This document shows positions 43,097 to 51,451 of a DNA stretch of 64,000 nt, piece after piece. A model generated the notes under the pieces. The model saw only the letters and a program-made list of their open reading frames with translations, did no database searches and was not told the DNA's origin. Position numbers and translations under genes: made by a program. Numbering within the stretch: position 1 is the first letter of the stretch; every line of letters starts with the position of its first letter. The stretch comes from Ensifer adhaerens (GTDB lineage: Bacteria > Pseudomonadota > Alphaproteobacteria > Rhizobiales > Rhizobiaceae): assembly GCF_000697965.2 (NCBI RefSeq), contig NZ_CP015881.1, forward strand, positions 1,116,001-1,180,000, read 5' to 3'.

Positions 43097-44182
43097 ATGA
43101 TATTGCATTTGATCACTAATTTCAGCGCAAGCGCCGGAGCTGAGACGATGCTCGCGCGCCTGCTCAAGGCGTCGTCTGACGAACGCGTCATGGTCGTATC
43201 GCTGCTCGATGTCTCGGCGCGAAACCGTGACCTCGCGGACAATCCGCGCGTCGAGTATGTGGCGCTCGGCGCACACTCGCTCCCGGCCATTCTGCAGGGC
43301 ACGATGCGGCTTGCCAACATCATCCGCCAGGAAAAGCCGAGTGTCATGCTGTGCTGGATGTACCACGCCATGGTGGTCGGCACGGTCGCTGCCAAGCTTG
43401 CGCGCCGCGCAACGCCGGTCATCTGGAATGTTCGCCAGTCGCTGGATGATGTCGCCTCGCTGTCGCGAAGCTCGCATATGGCGATCGCCGCTGCCCGCGT
43501 GCTCTCCGGCTCGGCCTCCGGCATCATTTACAATTCGTCGCGCGCGCGCGAAATGCACCGCGCCTATGGCTACCGCAACCTGAATTCGGTCGTCATCCCG
43601 AACGGCTTTGAAATTCCGGCAGTGGCAGCAGGCCATGAAGCGCCGCCCCGGCGGATCGGGATCGTCGCGCGTTTCCACCCGCAGAAGGATCACGCCACCT
43701 TCTTTCGCGCCGCCGCCTCGGTGTTGCGCACCCATCCCGACACGCGCTTTCTCGCGGCCGGACGGGGACTAGCCTGGGACAATCCCGAAGTCGTCCAGCT
43801 GATTTCCGATGCCGGATTGCCAAGCGAGGCCATCGACCTCAGGGGCGAAGTTGCGGACATGGAGGATTTCTACCGCAGCATCGACATTCTCGCCCTGTCC
43901 TCCAGGACAGAAGGCTTTCCGAACGTCGTTGCCGAGGCGATGAGCTACGCAAAAATGGTGGTGGCAACGGACGTCGGTGACGCGGCTGAGGTTGCCGGCA
44001 ATGCCGGAATCGTCGTGCCCGCCCGCAATCCCGAGGCCTTTGCCGACGCCATGCGCAAGGTGCTCGACCTTTCGCCGGAGGAGTATGCCCGGTACGCGCA
44101 TCTCGCCCGCAATCGTATCGAAAGCGAATACACGCTGCACAACATCGAACGGCGTTACTCCAATTTCCTGAGGAACTTCTAG
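43097..44182 (+). CDS. GT4-type glycosyltransferase
   Basis: 361 residues from ATG 43097 (MILHLITNFSASAGAETML), chosen because the family begins at this strand; the SD is weak. ATG 43052 is an alternative with AGGGA too close to it. The GT-B fold is clear: GAETMLARLL loop, VIWNVRQSLDD and IIYNSSRAREMHRAYGY in the first domain, RRIGIVARFHPQKDHATFFRAA and LALSSRTEGFPNVVAEAMSYAKMVVATDVGDAAEV in the second. It resembles glycosyltransferases of capsule and O-antigen loci that add hexoses to the lipid-linked repeat unit. It opens a plus-strand group with the response regulator and another glycosyltransferase. Confidence 0.88.
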   Translation: MILHLITNFSASAGAETMLARLLKASSDERVMVVSLLDVSARNRDLADNPRVEYVALGAHSLPAILQGTMRLANIIRQEKPSVMLCWMYHAMVVGTVAAKLARRATPVIWNVRQSLDDVASLSRSSHMAIAAARVLSGSASGIIYNSSRAREMHRAYGYRNLNSVVIPNGFEIPAVAAGHEAPPRRIGIVARFHPQKDHATFFRAAASVLRTHPDTRFLAAGRGLAWDNPEVVQLISDAGLPSEAIDLRGEVADMEDFYRSIDILALSSRTEGFPNVVAEAMSYAKMVVATDVGDAAEVAGNAGIVVPARNPEAFADAMRKVLDLSPEEYARYAHLARNRIESEYTLHNIERRYSNFLRNF

Positions 44183-44309
44183 CAGCCACCGCACGGCTCA
44201 AGCTGCGGAAAAAATTCGGAGAGGGGGACCGACACATGAACGACAATAACAAAGAGGCGCGACCTAAGCGAATGCCGGGGGACTTGGCGCCGACAGTCAG
44301 GCGGGCAGC

Positions 44310-44969
44310 ATGACCACGCCGATACGCACAGTCATCATCGACGACCATCCGCTCGTCATCGTCGGCGCCCGCGCGACGATCGAGACGACCAACGATATCG
44401 TCTGCGTCGGCTCGGCCGGAACGGGTGCGGAGGCGCTCGCGCTGATCAAGGAAACCGGGCCGGACGTTTCGGTCATCGATATCGCCCTTCCCGACATGAG
44501 CGGCCTTACGCTCGCGGAGCAAATCCTCAAGCAGCAGCATTCGGCCTATGTGGTTGTGATGACGATTTACCCGGAGCGCTCCTACGCGCAGCAGGCGCTT
44601 CAGATCGGCGTCAAGGGCTTCATCCAGAAATGCTCCGCGCCCGAGCACCTGCTGCTTGCCGTTCGCTCCGTCACGCATGGCGGGCTCTATCTCGATCCGC
44701 CAACCGCCCAGGAACTGACGCGCACGGCACCAAATCCCGGGTCGCGCACGATGAAGACGGCCGGCGTGCCGGGGCTGACCCGTCGCGAACAGGATGTTCT
44801 GCGCCTCGTCGCCCTTGGATACTCCAACAAGGAAATCGGCGCGCGCGCCAATGTCAGCGTCAAATCGATCGAAACCTACAAGGCCCGTGCAACGGAGAAG
44901 CTGCAGCTCCACACGCGGGCGCAGATTGTCCATTTCGCCTTGACCCATGGCTGGATGAGCGCCGTCTAG
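44310..44969 (+). CDS. Orphan response regulator, NarL/FixJ (LuxR) type
   Basis: 219 residues from ATG 44310. Receiver domain residues 5-120: acidic pair Asp11-Asp12, phosphoacceptor Asp57 in SVIDIALPDMSG, Thr in VVVMTIYP and Lys in GVKGFIQK. The C-terminal LuxR helix-turn-helix (GLTRREQDVLRLVALGYSNKEIGARANVSVKSIETYKARATEKLQLHTRAQIV) is complete. No histidine kinase gene lies next to it. It sits between two glycosyltransferases in the same direction (127 bases after one and 62 before the next), which suggests it controls this glycan locus. Similar two-domain regulators control EPS or flagellar genes in rhizobia. Confidence 0.94.
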   Translation: MTTPIRTVIIDDHPLVIVGARATIETTNDIVCVGSAGTGAEALALIKETGPDVSVIDIALPDMSGLTLAEQILKQQHSAYVVVMTIYPERSYAQQALQIGVKGFIQKCSAPEHLLLAVRSVTHGGLYLDPPTAQELTRTAPNPGSRTMKTAGVPGLTRREQDVLRLVALGYSNKEIGARANVSVKSIETYKARATEKLQLHTRAQIVHFALTHGWMSAV

Positions 44970-45031
44970 GCCGTGGTCGGGTCGGGCGCAGGCGGGATGC
45001 CCGTCTGCCCCAATCGAGACAGGAGCCGCCA

Positions 45032-46144
45032 TTGCGAATTGTGTTTGTGCTTTCAGGGCTTGGTGCCGGCGGCGCAGAAAAGGTCGTCAACATCCTCGCG
45101 CGCCATCGCTCGGCCCGCGGTGACGACGTGCACGTGCTCGCGCTCAACGCGGAAACCCCGGAGACCTACTTTGCCTATGACAGGTCCGTCCGCGTGGAGG
45201 CGCTGGGCGGCGGCTCGTCGGTGCCTGTCTTCAGGACAGTCGAGCGTATCGCCCGATTGCGCGCGCGCCTGCGCGCCCTATCGCCGGACCTCGTCATCTC
45301 CTTTCTGACGAAGGTCAACATCATAGTCGTGCTTGCCAGCCGCGGCCTCGGCCTGCGGCTCGTCCTTTCCGAGCGAAACAACTTCAATACGCAAGACATG
45401 AACCCGCTATGGCGATTGGCGCGGCCGCTGGCGGCTCGCCTGGCGGAGCGGCTGGTGATGCAGACGACGGAAGCGGTCAATTCGCTGCCGCCGCCCCTCA
45501 AAGCCAAGGCCGTGATCATCCCCAACCCGATCACGCTTCAGCATGTACGTGAAAAACAGTCAGGCACTGACACCCGCGTGCTAGCCGTCGGCCGCCTGAA
45601 CAGGCAGAAGGGCTTCGATCTACTGATAGACGCCTTTGCCGATATCGCGGGGCGCGCGCCGAACATGACGCTGACAATCTTCGGCGAAGGCCCGGAACGG
45701 CCCGTGCTCGAGGAACAGATCCGACGCCTCGGCCTTTCAAACCGCGTTCGTCTACCGGGCACCACGAAATCACCGGTCGAGTGGATCAACGCCGGCGATA
45801 TCTTCGTCCTCAGTTCGCGCTTCGAAGGCTTCCCAAATGTGCTGCTGGAGGCGATGTCCGCGGGCCTTGCCAGCATCGCCTTTGATTGTCCTTGGGGGCC
45901 GTCGGAAATCATCGACACGCCGGCGGTTGGCATGCTCGTCCCCAAGGAGGACACTCGCCGACTGGCAGACGCGATAGCCCGCCTGGCGGCCGACGCGACA
46001 CTCCGGCACCAGATCGGCGCCATGGGCGCACGCGCGGTTGCCACGCGCTACGCTATCCAGTCGGTGCTAAAGCAGTGGGATGACGTCATCGCCGCTCCTG
46101 AAGAGACCCACGCGCTTTACCCGGCAGCGCGCGTATCGACCTGA
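45032..46144 (+). CDS. GT4-type glycosyltransferase
   Basis: 370 residues from TTG 45032 with AGGAG 6 bases upstream; the open frame reaches further left over the regulator gene but is not coding there. N-terminal domain: RIVFVLSGLGAGGAEKVVNILA (GGAE loop) and VISFLTKVNIIVVLAS. C-terminal domain: VLAVGRLNRQKGFDLLIDAFADI, LTIFGEGPERPVLEEQIRRLGL, INAGDIFVLSSRFEGFPNVLLEAMSAGLASIAFDCPWGPSEII. It is close to galactosyl- and N-acetylgalactosaminyltransferases such as those with the CPWGPSEI segment (AmsD/PglJ-like). Convergent with the next gene across 38 bases. Confidence 0.9.
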   Translation: MRIVFVLSGLGAGGAEKVVNILARHRSARGDDVHVLALNAETPETYFAYDRSVRVEALGGGSSVPVFRTVERIARLRARLRALSPDLVISFLTKVNIIVVLASRGLGLRLVLSERNNFNTQDMNPLWRLARPLAARLAERLVMQTTEAVNSLPPPLKAKAVIIPNPITLQHVREKQSGTDTRVLAVGRLNRQKGFDLLIDAFADIAGRAPNMTLTIFGEGPERPVLEEQIRRLGLSNRVRLPGTTKSPVEWINAGDIFVLSSRFEGFPNVLLEAMSAGLASIAFDCPWGPSEIIDTPAVGMLVPKEDTRRLADAIARLAADATLRHQIGAMGARAVATRYAIQSVLKQWDDVIAAPEETHALYPAARVST

Positions 46145-46182
46145 TACGGCACCGCCTCAGGAGGCGACGCCGCATCACCCGA

Positions 46183-47820
46183 TCACGACCCGGGCGGCGT
46201 TGCTGGCTTCAGGTAGAGGGTCGGGATCCCATATCTGTCCTTGAAACCGAGAGACGCGGACTGCACGTAGCCGTGGCTTTCCGCATAGGCACGCATCGGC
46301 TTTTCCAGTTCGTCTTCAAAGCCAAGCAGAAACGCCGCCGGCGGGTCTTTCTCGAACAGCGCTTCGATCGTCGATGGTGACGTCATCTTGTAGTACTTCG
46401 CCAGCTCGGGGCTCGTCATGTCGGCGGTGCGGTAGGCAAACGGCCCTGTCGCCAGCTCGGCATAGACATCGAGGCCGCCTTCCAGCGGATAGATGGGCGC
46501 GAGCGTCGCAACCTTGCCGGTGACGCCGGCGGCCTGCATTCTCTCAGCAATCGTCACGCCTCCCTCATGCACGCGCATCGTCGTCCACTGCTGCGGATGG
46601 GTCGCCTTGCCGAGGTATTGACCAAGGCGCGGCGCGTTGACCGCAAGGACGACAAGTACGGCCGACAGCAGGATCGGCCGCACCGTGGGGAGTGCGCGCG
46701 GACCAAGTGCCTCGAGCAAAAGGCCAAACGCCAGCGGAAGGCAGACGAGCGGCGGCGCAAAATACTGGGGGAACCCGGGCGTCGGAACGAAGCTCAGCAC
46801 AAAGCTGCAGACGAGCACGCCCGCAAGCACGAGCACCTCCCCCATGCGCAGCTGTGGTTCGACCGCCACGTTGTCGGTGCGCCGGGCAAGAACGATGAAC
46901 GCGACGGCGATGATCGCCGCAAGCGCCACGGCCACGGCCGGCGCTAGCCATATATCCTGCGCCATGACCAGTTTCTGGGCGAGCGACATCGCCCCGCCCT
47001 CCCCGTCGCCGCTCATCAGCCGCCAGTATTGCGGATGCGGACCGGTATGGTAGCGCACCACATGCGCCAGGAAGAGCTGCGGATCCCTGACGAGATAAAA
47101 AAGGATCGGCGCGCCGCCGGCAAGACCGCCGACCAGCAGCGGCGCCGCGACCTTGGCAATACGATCCTTCAGCGCCAGCGATCGCGGCAGAAGGAATGCG
47201 GCCACGGCCACGGCCGGGATGAAGGCGATGGCGCTCAGCTTGAAACACACGGCCAAGGCCAGCAGAAATCCGGCCAGCGCCACCAAAAACGAACGGCGCT
47301 GTTCATTACGCAGGGCGAGAAGAAAAAGACTGAGGCCGAGAAAGGCGAAGGGCCACGGCAGGAAATTGTTGGTGGCGCCGACACCCGTCTGCGTCAGGAA
47401 CAACTCGTTCACCAGCGACAGGATGCCGACACAGACAGTTGCCCAAGCCGAACGCGTCAACACATACACCACGCCGCCGACAGCGACTGCCATAAGGATC
47501 CAGGCCAGGAAGACACCGAGGCGACCGCTTAAGAGCAGGTCGCTGGACCCGGTCAGCTTGCTGATGCCGTAGAAGTACCACGCAGAGGCCGGCGGATGAT
47601 TGTAGAAGAAATCGGCGTAGAGCGACTGGTCGTTCAAGAGCCTGGCCGGCGGCACATACAGCTGCTCGTCTCGCCGCATGTCGAAATTCATGATCCGAAG
47701 AAACAGAAAATAGAAAACGAACAGGAAGAACAGGGCCGCGGCGACTTGATAGAAAATCCCGACCGATTTTCCTTCAACAGTTTCCTGTCTTTCCGAAGAA
47801 ACACTTGCTGGATAGGTCAT
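46183..47820 (-). CDS. GT39-like polytopic membrane glycosyltransferase
   Basis: 545 residues from ATG 47820 with GGAG 7 bases upstream. About eleven membrane segments in the first 400 residues; the first is AAALFFLFVFYFLFLR and is followed by a periplasmic loop with the acidic pair in MRRDEQLYVPPARLL, the metal/catalytic DE typical of the PMT/ArnT/PglB-like GT-C fold. The C-terminal 130 residues form a periplasmic domain (GVTIAERMQAAGVTGKVATLAPIYPLEGGLDVYAEL). It takes sugar from a polyprenyl-phosphate donor and adds it on the periplasmic side, possibly to the glycan or to lipid A. The polyprenyl-phosphate-sugar could be made by the GT2 enzyme at 53764. Confidence 0.85.
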   Translation of the reverse strand: MTYPASVSSERQETVEGKSVGIFYQVAAALFFLFVFYFLFLRIMNFDMRRDEQLYVPPARLLNDQSLYADFFYNHPPASAWYFYGISKLTGSSDLLLSGRLGVFLAWILMAVAVGGVVYVLTRSAWATVCVGILSLVNELFLTQTGVGATNNFLPWPFAFLGLSLFLLALRNEQRRSFLVALAGFLLALAVCFKLSAIAFIPAVAVAAFLLPRSLALKDRIAKVAAPLLVGGLAGGAPILFYLVRDPQLFLAHVVRYHTGPHPQYWRLMSGDGEGGAMSLAQKLVMAQDIWLAPAVAVALAAIIAVAFIVLARRTDNVAVEPQLRMGEVLVLAGVLVCSFVLSFVPTPGFPQYFAPPLVCLPLAFGLLLEALGPRALPTVRPILLSAVLVVLAVNAPRLGQYLGKATHPQQWTTMRVHEGGVTIAERMQAAGVTGKVATLAPIYPLEGGLDVYAELATGPFAYRTADMTSPELAKYYKMTSPSTIEALFEKDPPAAFLLGFEDELEKPMRAYAESHGYVQSASLGFKDRYGIPTLYLKPATPPGS

Positions 47821-48223
47821 GCAAAAACTCCGAACAAAAATAGACGAAGTATAAAATACAGGCTGGCGACGGGAACGATGCAGTCGCACACGGCTTCAAA
47901 TAGATCACACAGGATCGTAATGCGCAGCGGCGCATGGCCTAGCGGGACAACCCCGACAAGCGTGCAGGGATAAACCTGACACGTAAAAAGGCTTGCGGCC
48001 AAGCAGAATATAAGGTATTTCTTGTATATTAGTTACTTAACATAACGGAAACCCTGGGACTTATCCAGACATATTCCGTAGCGCGCAGGTAACCACCTGC
48101 TTTTATTGACGTGCATTTTAATCAGTTATTGAAAACGCTCAAATCGCGCATTGGATCGCGATTGCTCATGAATAAAACCTGAGACGTCAACACTATCCCA
48201 AACATATCTTCTTGGAGACCGCT
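47821..48223. promoter_or_regulatory. Divergent AT-rich promoter region before the CDP-sugar operon
   Basis: About 400 bases between the membrane glycosyltransferase start and the rfbF start. The parts 47830-47880 and 48000-48180 are AT-rich. It must hold the promoter of the long plus-strand run beginning at 48224. No clear gene or operator seen. Confidence 0.5.
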
Positions 48224-49048
48224 ATGAAAGTCGTTCTCTTTGCGGGAGGGCTTGGCTCGCGCCTGGCCGAGGAAACCACGCGTATTCCCAAGCCGATGGT
48301 CGAGATTGGTGGCAAACCCATCATTCTTCACGTCATGGACATTTACAGCCACTGGGGGCACCGCGACTTTGTCGTCGCCGGCGGCTATAAGTGCATGTCG
48401 ATCAAGAGCTTCTTCCATAACTTCCATCTGTCGACCGCAGACTTTACCGTTGCGCTCGGAAGCGGCTCGATGGTGCTGCACCCCAATCATCCGCTCGACT
48501 GGAATGTCTCTGTCGTGGACACCGGCCTGTCGACGATGACTGGAGGGCGGCTCCTGCGGCTGCGCGAATGGCTCGACAACGAGCCTTTCATGGTGACCTA
48601 TTCGGACGGCGTCGGAAACATCGACATAGAGGCGCTGCTGGCGTTTCACCGCTCGCACGGGCGCCTTGCGACAGTTACCGCCGTGCAGCCACCGGCCCGT
48701 TTCGGCAACCTCGAGATCGAAGGTGACCAGGTCGTCGAGTTCACCGAGAAGGTGCAGAAGAAGGAAACCTGGATCAACGGCGGCTTCTTCGTCTTTGAAC
48801 CCGGCGTCCTCGACTACATTCCGAGCCTTTCCGAACCGCTCGAAATGTCGCCGCTGACCAATCTCGCCAGGGCCGGTCAACTGTTTGCCTACAAGCATCA
48901 CGGCTTCTGGCATCCGATGGATACGATCCGCGATCGCGATTACCTGAACGGGCTGTGCGAAAGCGAAGATCCGCCGTGGCTGCACTTTGAACGCGATCAC
49001 CTTTCCGCCGCGACAGCCGCACCCTCCACCCATCACGTACGGATGTAG
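48224..49048 (+). CDS. rfbF: Glucose-1-phosphate cytidylyltransferase
   Basis: 274 residues from ATG 48224 with TGGAG 7 bases upstream. It makes CDP-glucose from glucose-1-phosphate and CTP. The nucleotidyltransferase signature is FAGGLGSRLAEETTRIPKPM near the N-terminus, with MVEIGGKPIILHVMDIYSHWGHRDFVVAGGYK and TYSDGVGNID (metal Asp) following, and VTAVQPPARFGNLEIEGDQV, FTEKVQKKETWINGGFF and HHGFWHPMDTIRDRDYLN, which are specific to RfbF/DdhA rather than to UTP- or dTTP-using enzymes. The expected length is 257-260, slightly exceeded by the C-terminal tail. First gene of the CDP-deoxysugar operon; the next starts 4 bases on. Confidence 0.95.
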   Translation: MKVVLFAGGLGSRLAEETTRIPKPMVEIGGKPIILHVMDIYSHWGHRDFVVAGGYKCMSIKSFFHNFHLSTADFTVALGSGSMVLHPNHPLDWNVSVVDTGLSTMTGGRLLRLREWLDNEPFMVTYSDGVGNIDIEALLAFHRSHGRLATVTAVQPPARFGNLEIEGDQVVEFTEKVQKKETWINGGFFVFEPGVLDYIPSLSEPLEMSPLTNLARAGQLFAYKHHGFWHPMDTIRDRDYLNGLCESEDPPWLHFERDHLSAATAAPSTHHVRM

Positions 49049-49051
49049 GAC

Positions 49052-50209
49052 ATGGCTTTGATCACCAGCGAGGTCGACCTTGCCGAGGCGTTCCGTGGCC
49101 GAAAGATCCTGATCACGGGACACACCGGTTTCAAGGGAGGCTGGCTCTCGCTCTGGCTAAGGCGACTGGGCGCATCGGTGGTCGGCCTCTCGCTGCCACC
49201 GTCGATACCGTCCTTCTACCTGGCGACCGGCCTCGGCGACGTCATCGACGGCCATGAGGGCGACATCCGGTCTGCCGCCGACGTGGCGAGGGCAATCGGC
49301 GGACAGGATTTCGATCTCGTCATTCACTTGGCCGCGCAGGCCGTGGTTCGCGCCTCCTTCGAGAACCCGGTCGACACCTATGCGACCAATGTCGTCGGCA
49401 CCGCCATCGTGCTTGATGCGGCAAGGCGTATGAAATCCCTGAAGGGCGTGATCGTCGTCACCAGCGACAAGTGCTACGAGAACCGCGAATGGGTCTGGGG
49501 CTATCGGGAAAACGACCCGATGGGCGGGCGCGATCCTTATAGCTCATCGAAAGGCTGCGCTGAACTCGTCGCAGCGGCCTATCGATCCTCGTTCTTCAAT
49601 GACCCCAACGGGCCTCAGCTCGTCAGCGTGCGCGCCGGCAACGTCATCGGCGGCGGCGACTGGGGTGCCGACAGGCTCGTGCCCGATCTGGTCCGGTCGG
49701 TGGAAGGCGGCAGCCCCGCGCGGCTGCGCAATCCGTCAAGCATCCGGCCGTGGCAGCATGTCTTCGAACCGCTTCGCGGTTACATGATGCTGGCGGCGCA
49801 CCTGCTTCACGGCAGAACGCGCTTTGCCGGCGGCTGGAATTTCGGCCCCGACCAGGAAGCGACCGTCAATGTCGGAACGCTTGCCGACATGGTCGTTGCC
49901 CAATGGGGTGACACGCCGCCGAGATACATCGTCGAACCGCAGGTAAACGCGCCGGTGGAATCGACCATCCTGCGCCTCGACAGCACCAAGGCCCGCACGG
50001 AACTCGGCTGGAAGCCGGTGCTGCGCCTGCGCGACACCGTGGCCACGACTGTCGCCTGGTACCGCAAGCATCGGGAGGATCCGAGGAACATCCGGTCGTT
50101 CTCGGAGCATCAGATCGAGCAATACGCCGCCGCCTGGAAACAGGAAGTCGAACACGAAGCAAGACCATTGCCATTGCGCGACATCGGAGATTGGAAAGAT
50201 GCGAGTTAA
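49052..50209 (+). CDS. rfbG: CDP-glucose 4,6-dehydratase
   Basis: 385 residues from ATG 49052. An extended SDR that turns CDP-glucose into CDP-4-keto-6-deoxyglucose. NAD binding: ILITGHTGFKGGWLSLWLRRLG (the K in FKGGW is typical of RfbG). Active site: Thr in VVTSDKCYEN and YSSSKG (Tyr and Lys). The substrate segment SIRPWQHVFEPLRGYMMLAAHLL and GWNFGPDQEATVNVGTLADMV are also RfbG-like, and the total length is normal (about 360). It is 4 bases after rfbF and overlaps the next gene by 11 bases, so the three are translated from one transcript. Confidence 0.95.
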   Translation: MALITSEVDLAEAFRGRKILITGHTGFKGGWLSLWLRRLGASVVGLSLPPSIPSFYLATGLGDVIDGHEGDIRSAADVARAIGGQDFDLVIHLAAQAVVRASFENPVDTYATNVVGTAIVLDAARRMKSLKGVIVVTSDKCYENREWVWGYRENDPMGGRDPYSSSKGCAELVAAAYRSSFFNDPNGPQLVSVRAGNVIGGGDWGADRLVPDLVRSVEGGSPARLRNPSSIRPWQHVFEPLRGYMMLAAHLLHGRTRFAGGWNFGPDQEATVNVGTLADMVVAQWGDTPPRYIVEPQVNAPVESTILRLDSTKARTELGWKPVLRLRDTVATTVAWYRKHREDPRNIRSFSEHQIEQYAAAWKQEVEHEARPLPLRDIGDWKDAS

Positions 50210-51449
50210 TTACGGACAGTCCGTTTACGGTCAGGAAGAGATTGATGCCGTCGTGGCAGTCCTGCGCTCATCGACACAGATGGGCACGGCCGTCAGGACG
50301 ATGCAGGAACGTGTCGCGATGCTCTTTGCGAAACGGCATGGCATCATGGTGAATTCAGGTTCGTCCGCGAACCATCTCGCCGTCGAAATCGCCGACCTTC
50401 CGAAGGGATCGGAGGTCATCACGCCCGCATTGACCTTTGCGACGACCGTCGCCCCGATCGTGCGCGCCGGTCTTATCCCGGCTTTCGTCGACGTCGTCGA
50501 AGGCACCTACAATATCGATGTCGATGCGATCGAGCGGATGATTACCAGAAAGACGAAGGCGGTGATGATCCCTTCGCTGATCGGGAACCTGCCCGACTGG
50601 GATCGCATTCGCGCCATCGCCGACGCGCACAAACTGCTGGTGATCGAAGACAGCGCCGACACGCTCGGCGCGACGATCAGGGATACAAGCACCGGCGCGC
50701 GGTCCGATATCAGCACGACCAGCTTCTATGGCTCGCATGTCATCACCGCGGCGGGCAACGGCGGCATGGTTTGCGTCAACGACGACGAACTGGCGCGAAA
50801 GGCAATGCTCTATCGCTCCTGGGGCCGCACATCCTCGCTCTTTGTCGAGTCCGAGACCATCGAGAACCGGTTCAACATCGATCTAGACGGCTTCGACTAC
50901 GACGCCAAGTTCGTGTTCGAAGTGCTGGGCTTCAACATCGAACCGTCCGAAATGGGCGCGGCGTTCGGGCTTGTCCAGCTCGAACGGCTGCAGCAAAACA
51001 TCGATGCGCGCGAGGGCAACTTCGCCAAGCAGCGCGCCTTCTTCGAGGCCTACGAGGACTGGTTCGTCCTGCCGAAGCAATTGCCGCTTTCGCGAACCGG
51101 ATGGCTGGCATTCCCGATGACTGTGCGCGCGGATGCGCCATTCACCCGCCGGGAGATGCAGATCTTCCTGGAACAGCGCGACATCCAGACCCGACCGGTG
51201 TTTACCGGAAACATCCTGCGCCAACCGGCGATGAGCGGCGTTCATAGCAAGGTCGAGCCGCGCGGCTATCCGGTCGCCGACGACGTGATGCGCGGCGGCA
51301 TTCTGCTCGCCTGCCACCATGGCCTGACACAGGCGCACCTGGACCATATCCACCAGTCGTTCCGCGATTTCGCCACGCAATTCGCGAGCTCGGGCGCCAG
51401 CAAGCGCCGCCAGCAGCAAACAGCCTCCTTTGAGCAACCTGGAGCTTGA
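50199..51449 (+). CDS. DegT-family sugar 3-dehydrase-like protein (RfbH/ColD-like, no Fe-S cysteines)
   Basis: 416 residues from ATG 50199, overlapping rfbG by 11 bases. It has an aspartate-aminotransferase fold (VNSGSSANHLAVEI, PALTFATTVAPIVRAGLIPAFVDV, VIEDSADTLGA with Asp151 for the pyridine ring). At the place of the PLP lysine it has His180 (SFYGSHVITAAGNGGM), the mark of dehydrases such as E1 (RfbH/AscC/DdhC) and ColD. Unlike E1, only two cysteines exist (192 and one in LLACHHG) and the CxC region after RSWGR reads TSSLF, so a [2Fe-2S] cluster cannot be bound. It may therefore work like ColD, without a reductase partner (none seen here). Expected product: a 3,6-dideoxy-4-keto sugar on CDP. 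Inference; substrate unproven. Confidence 0.85.
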   Translation: MRVNYGQSVYGQEEIDAVVAVLRSSTQMGTAVRTMQERVAMLFAKRHGIMVNSGSSANHLAVEIADLPKGSEVITPALTFATTVAPIVRAGLIPAFVDVVEGTYNIDVDAIERMITRKTKAVMIPSLIGNLPDWDRIRAIADAHKLLVIEDSADTLGATIRDTSTGARSDISTTSFYGSHVITAAGNGGMVCVNDDELARKAMLYRSWGRTSSLFVESETIENRFNIDLDGFDYDAKFVFEVLGFNIEPSEMGAAFGLVQLERLQQNIDAREGNFAKQRAFFEAYEDWFVLPKQLPLSRTGWLAFPMTVRADAPFTRREMQIFLEQRDIQTRPVFTGNILRQPAMSGVHSKVEPRGYPVADDVMRGGILLACHHGLTQAHLDHIHQSFRDFATQFASSGASKRRQQQTASFEQPGA

Positions 51450-51451
51450 AA

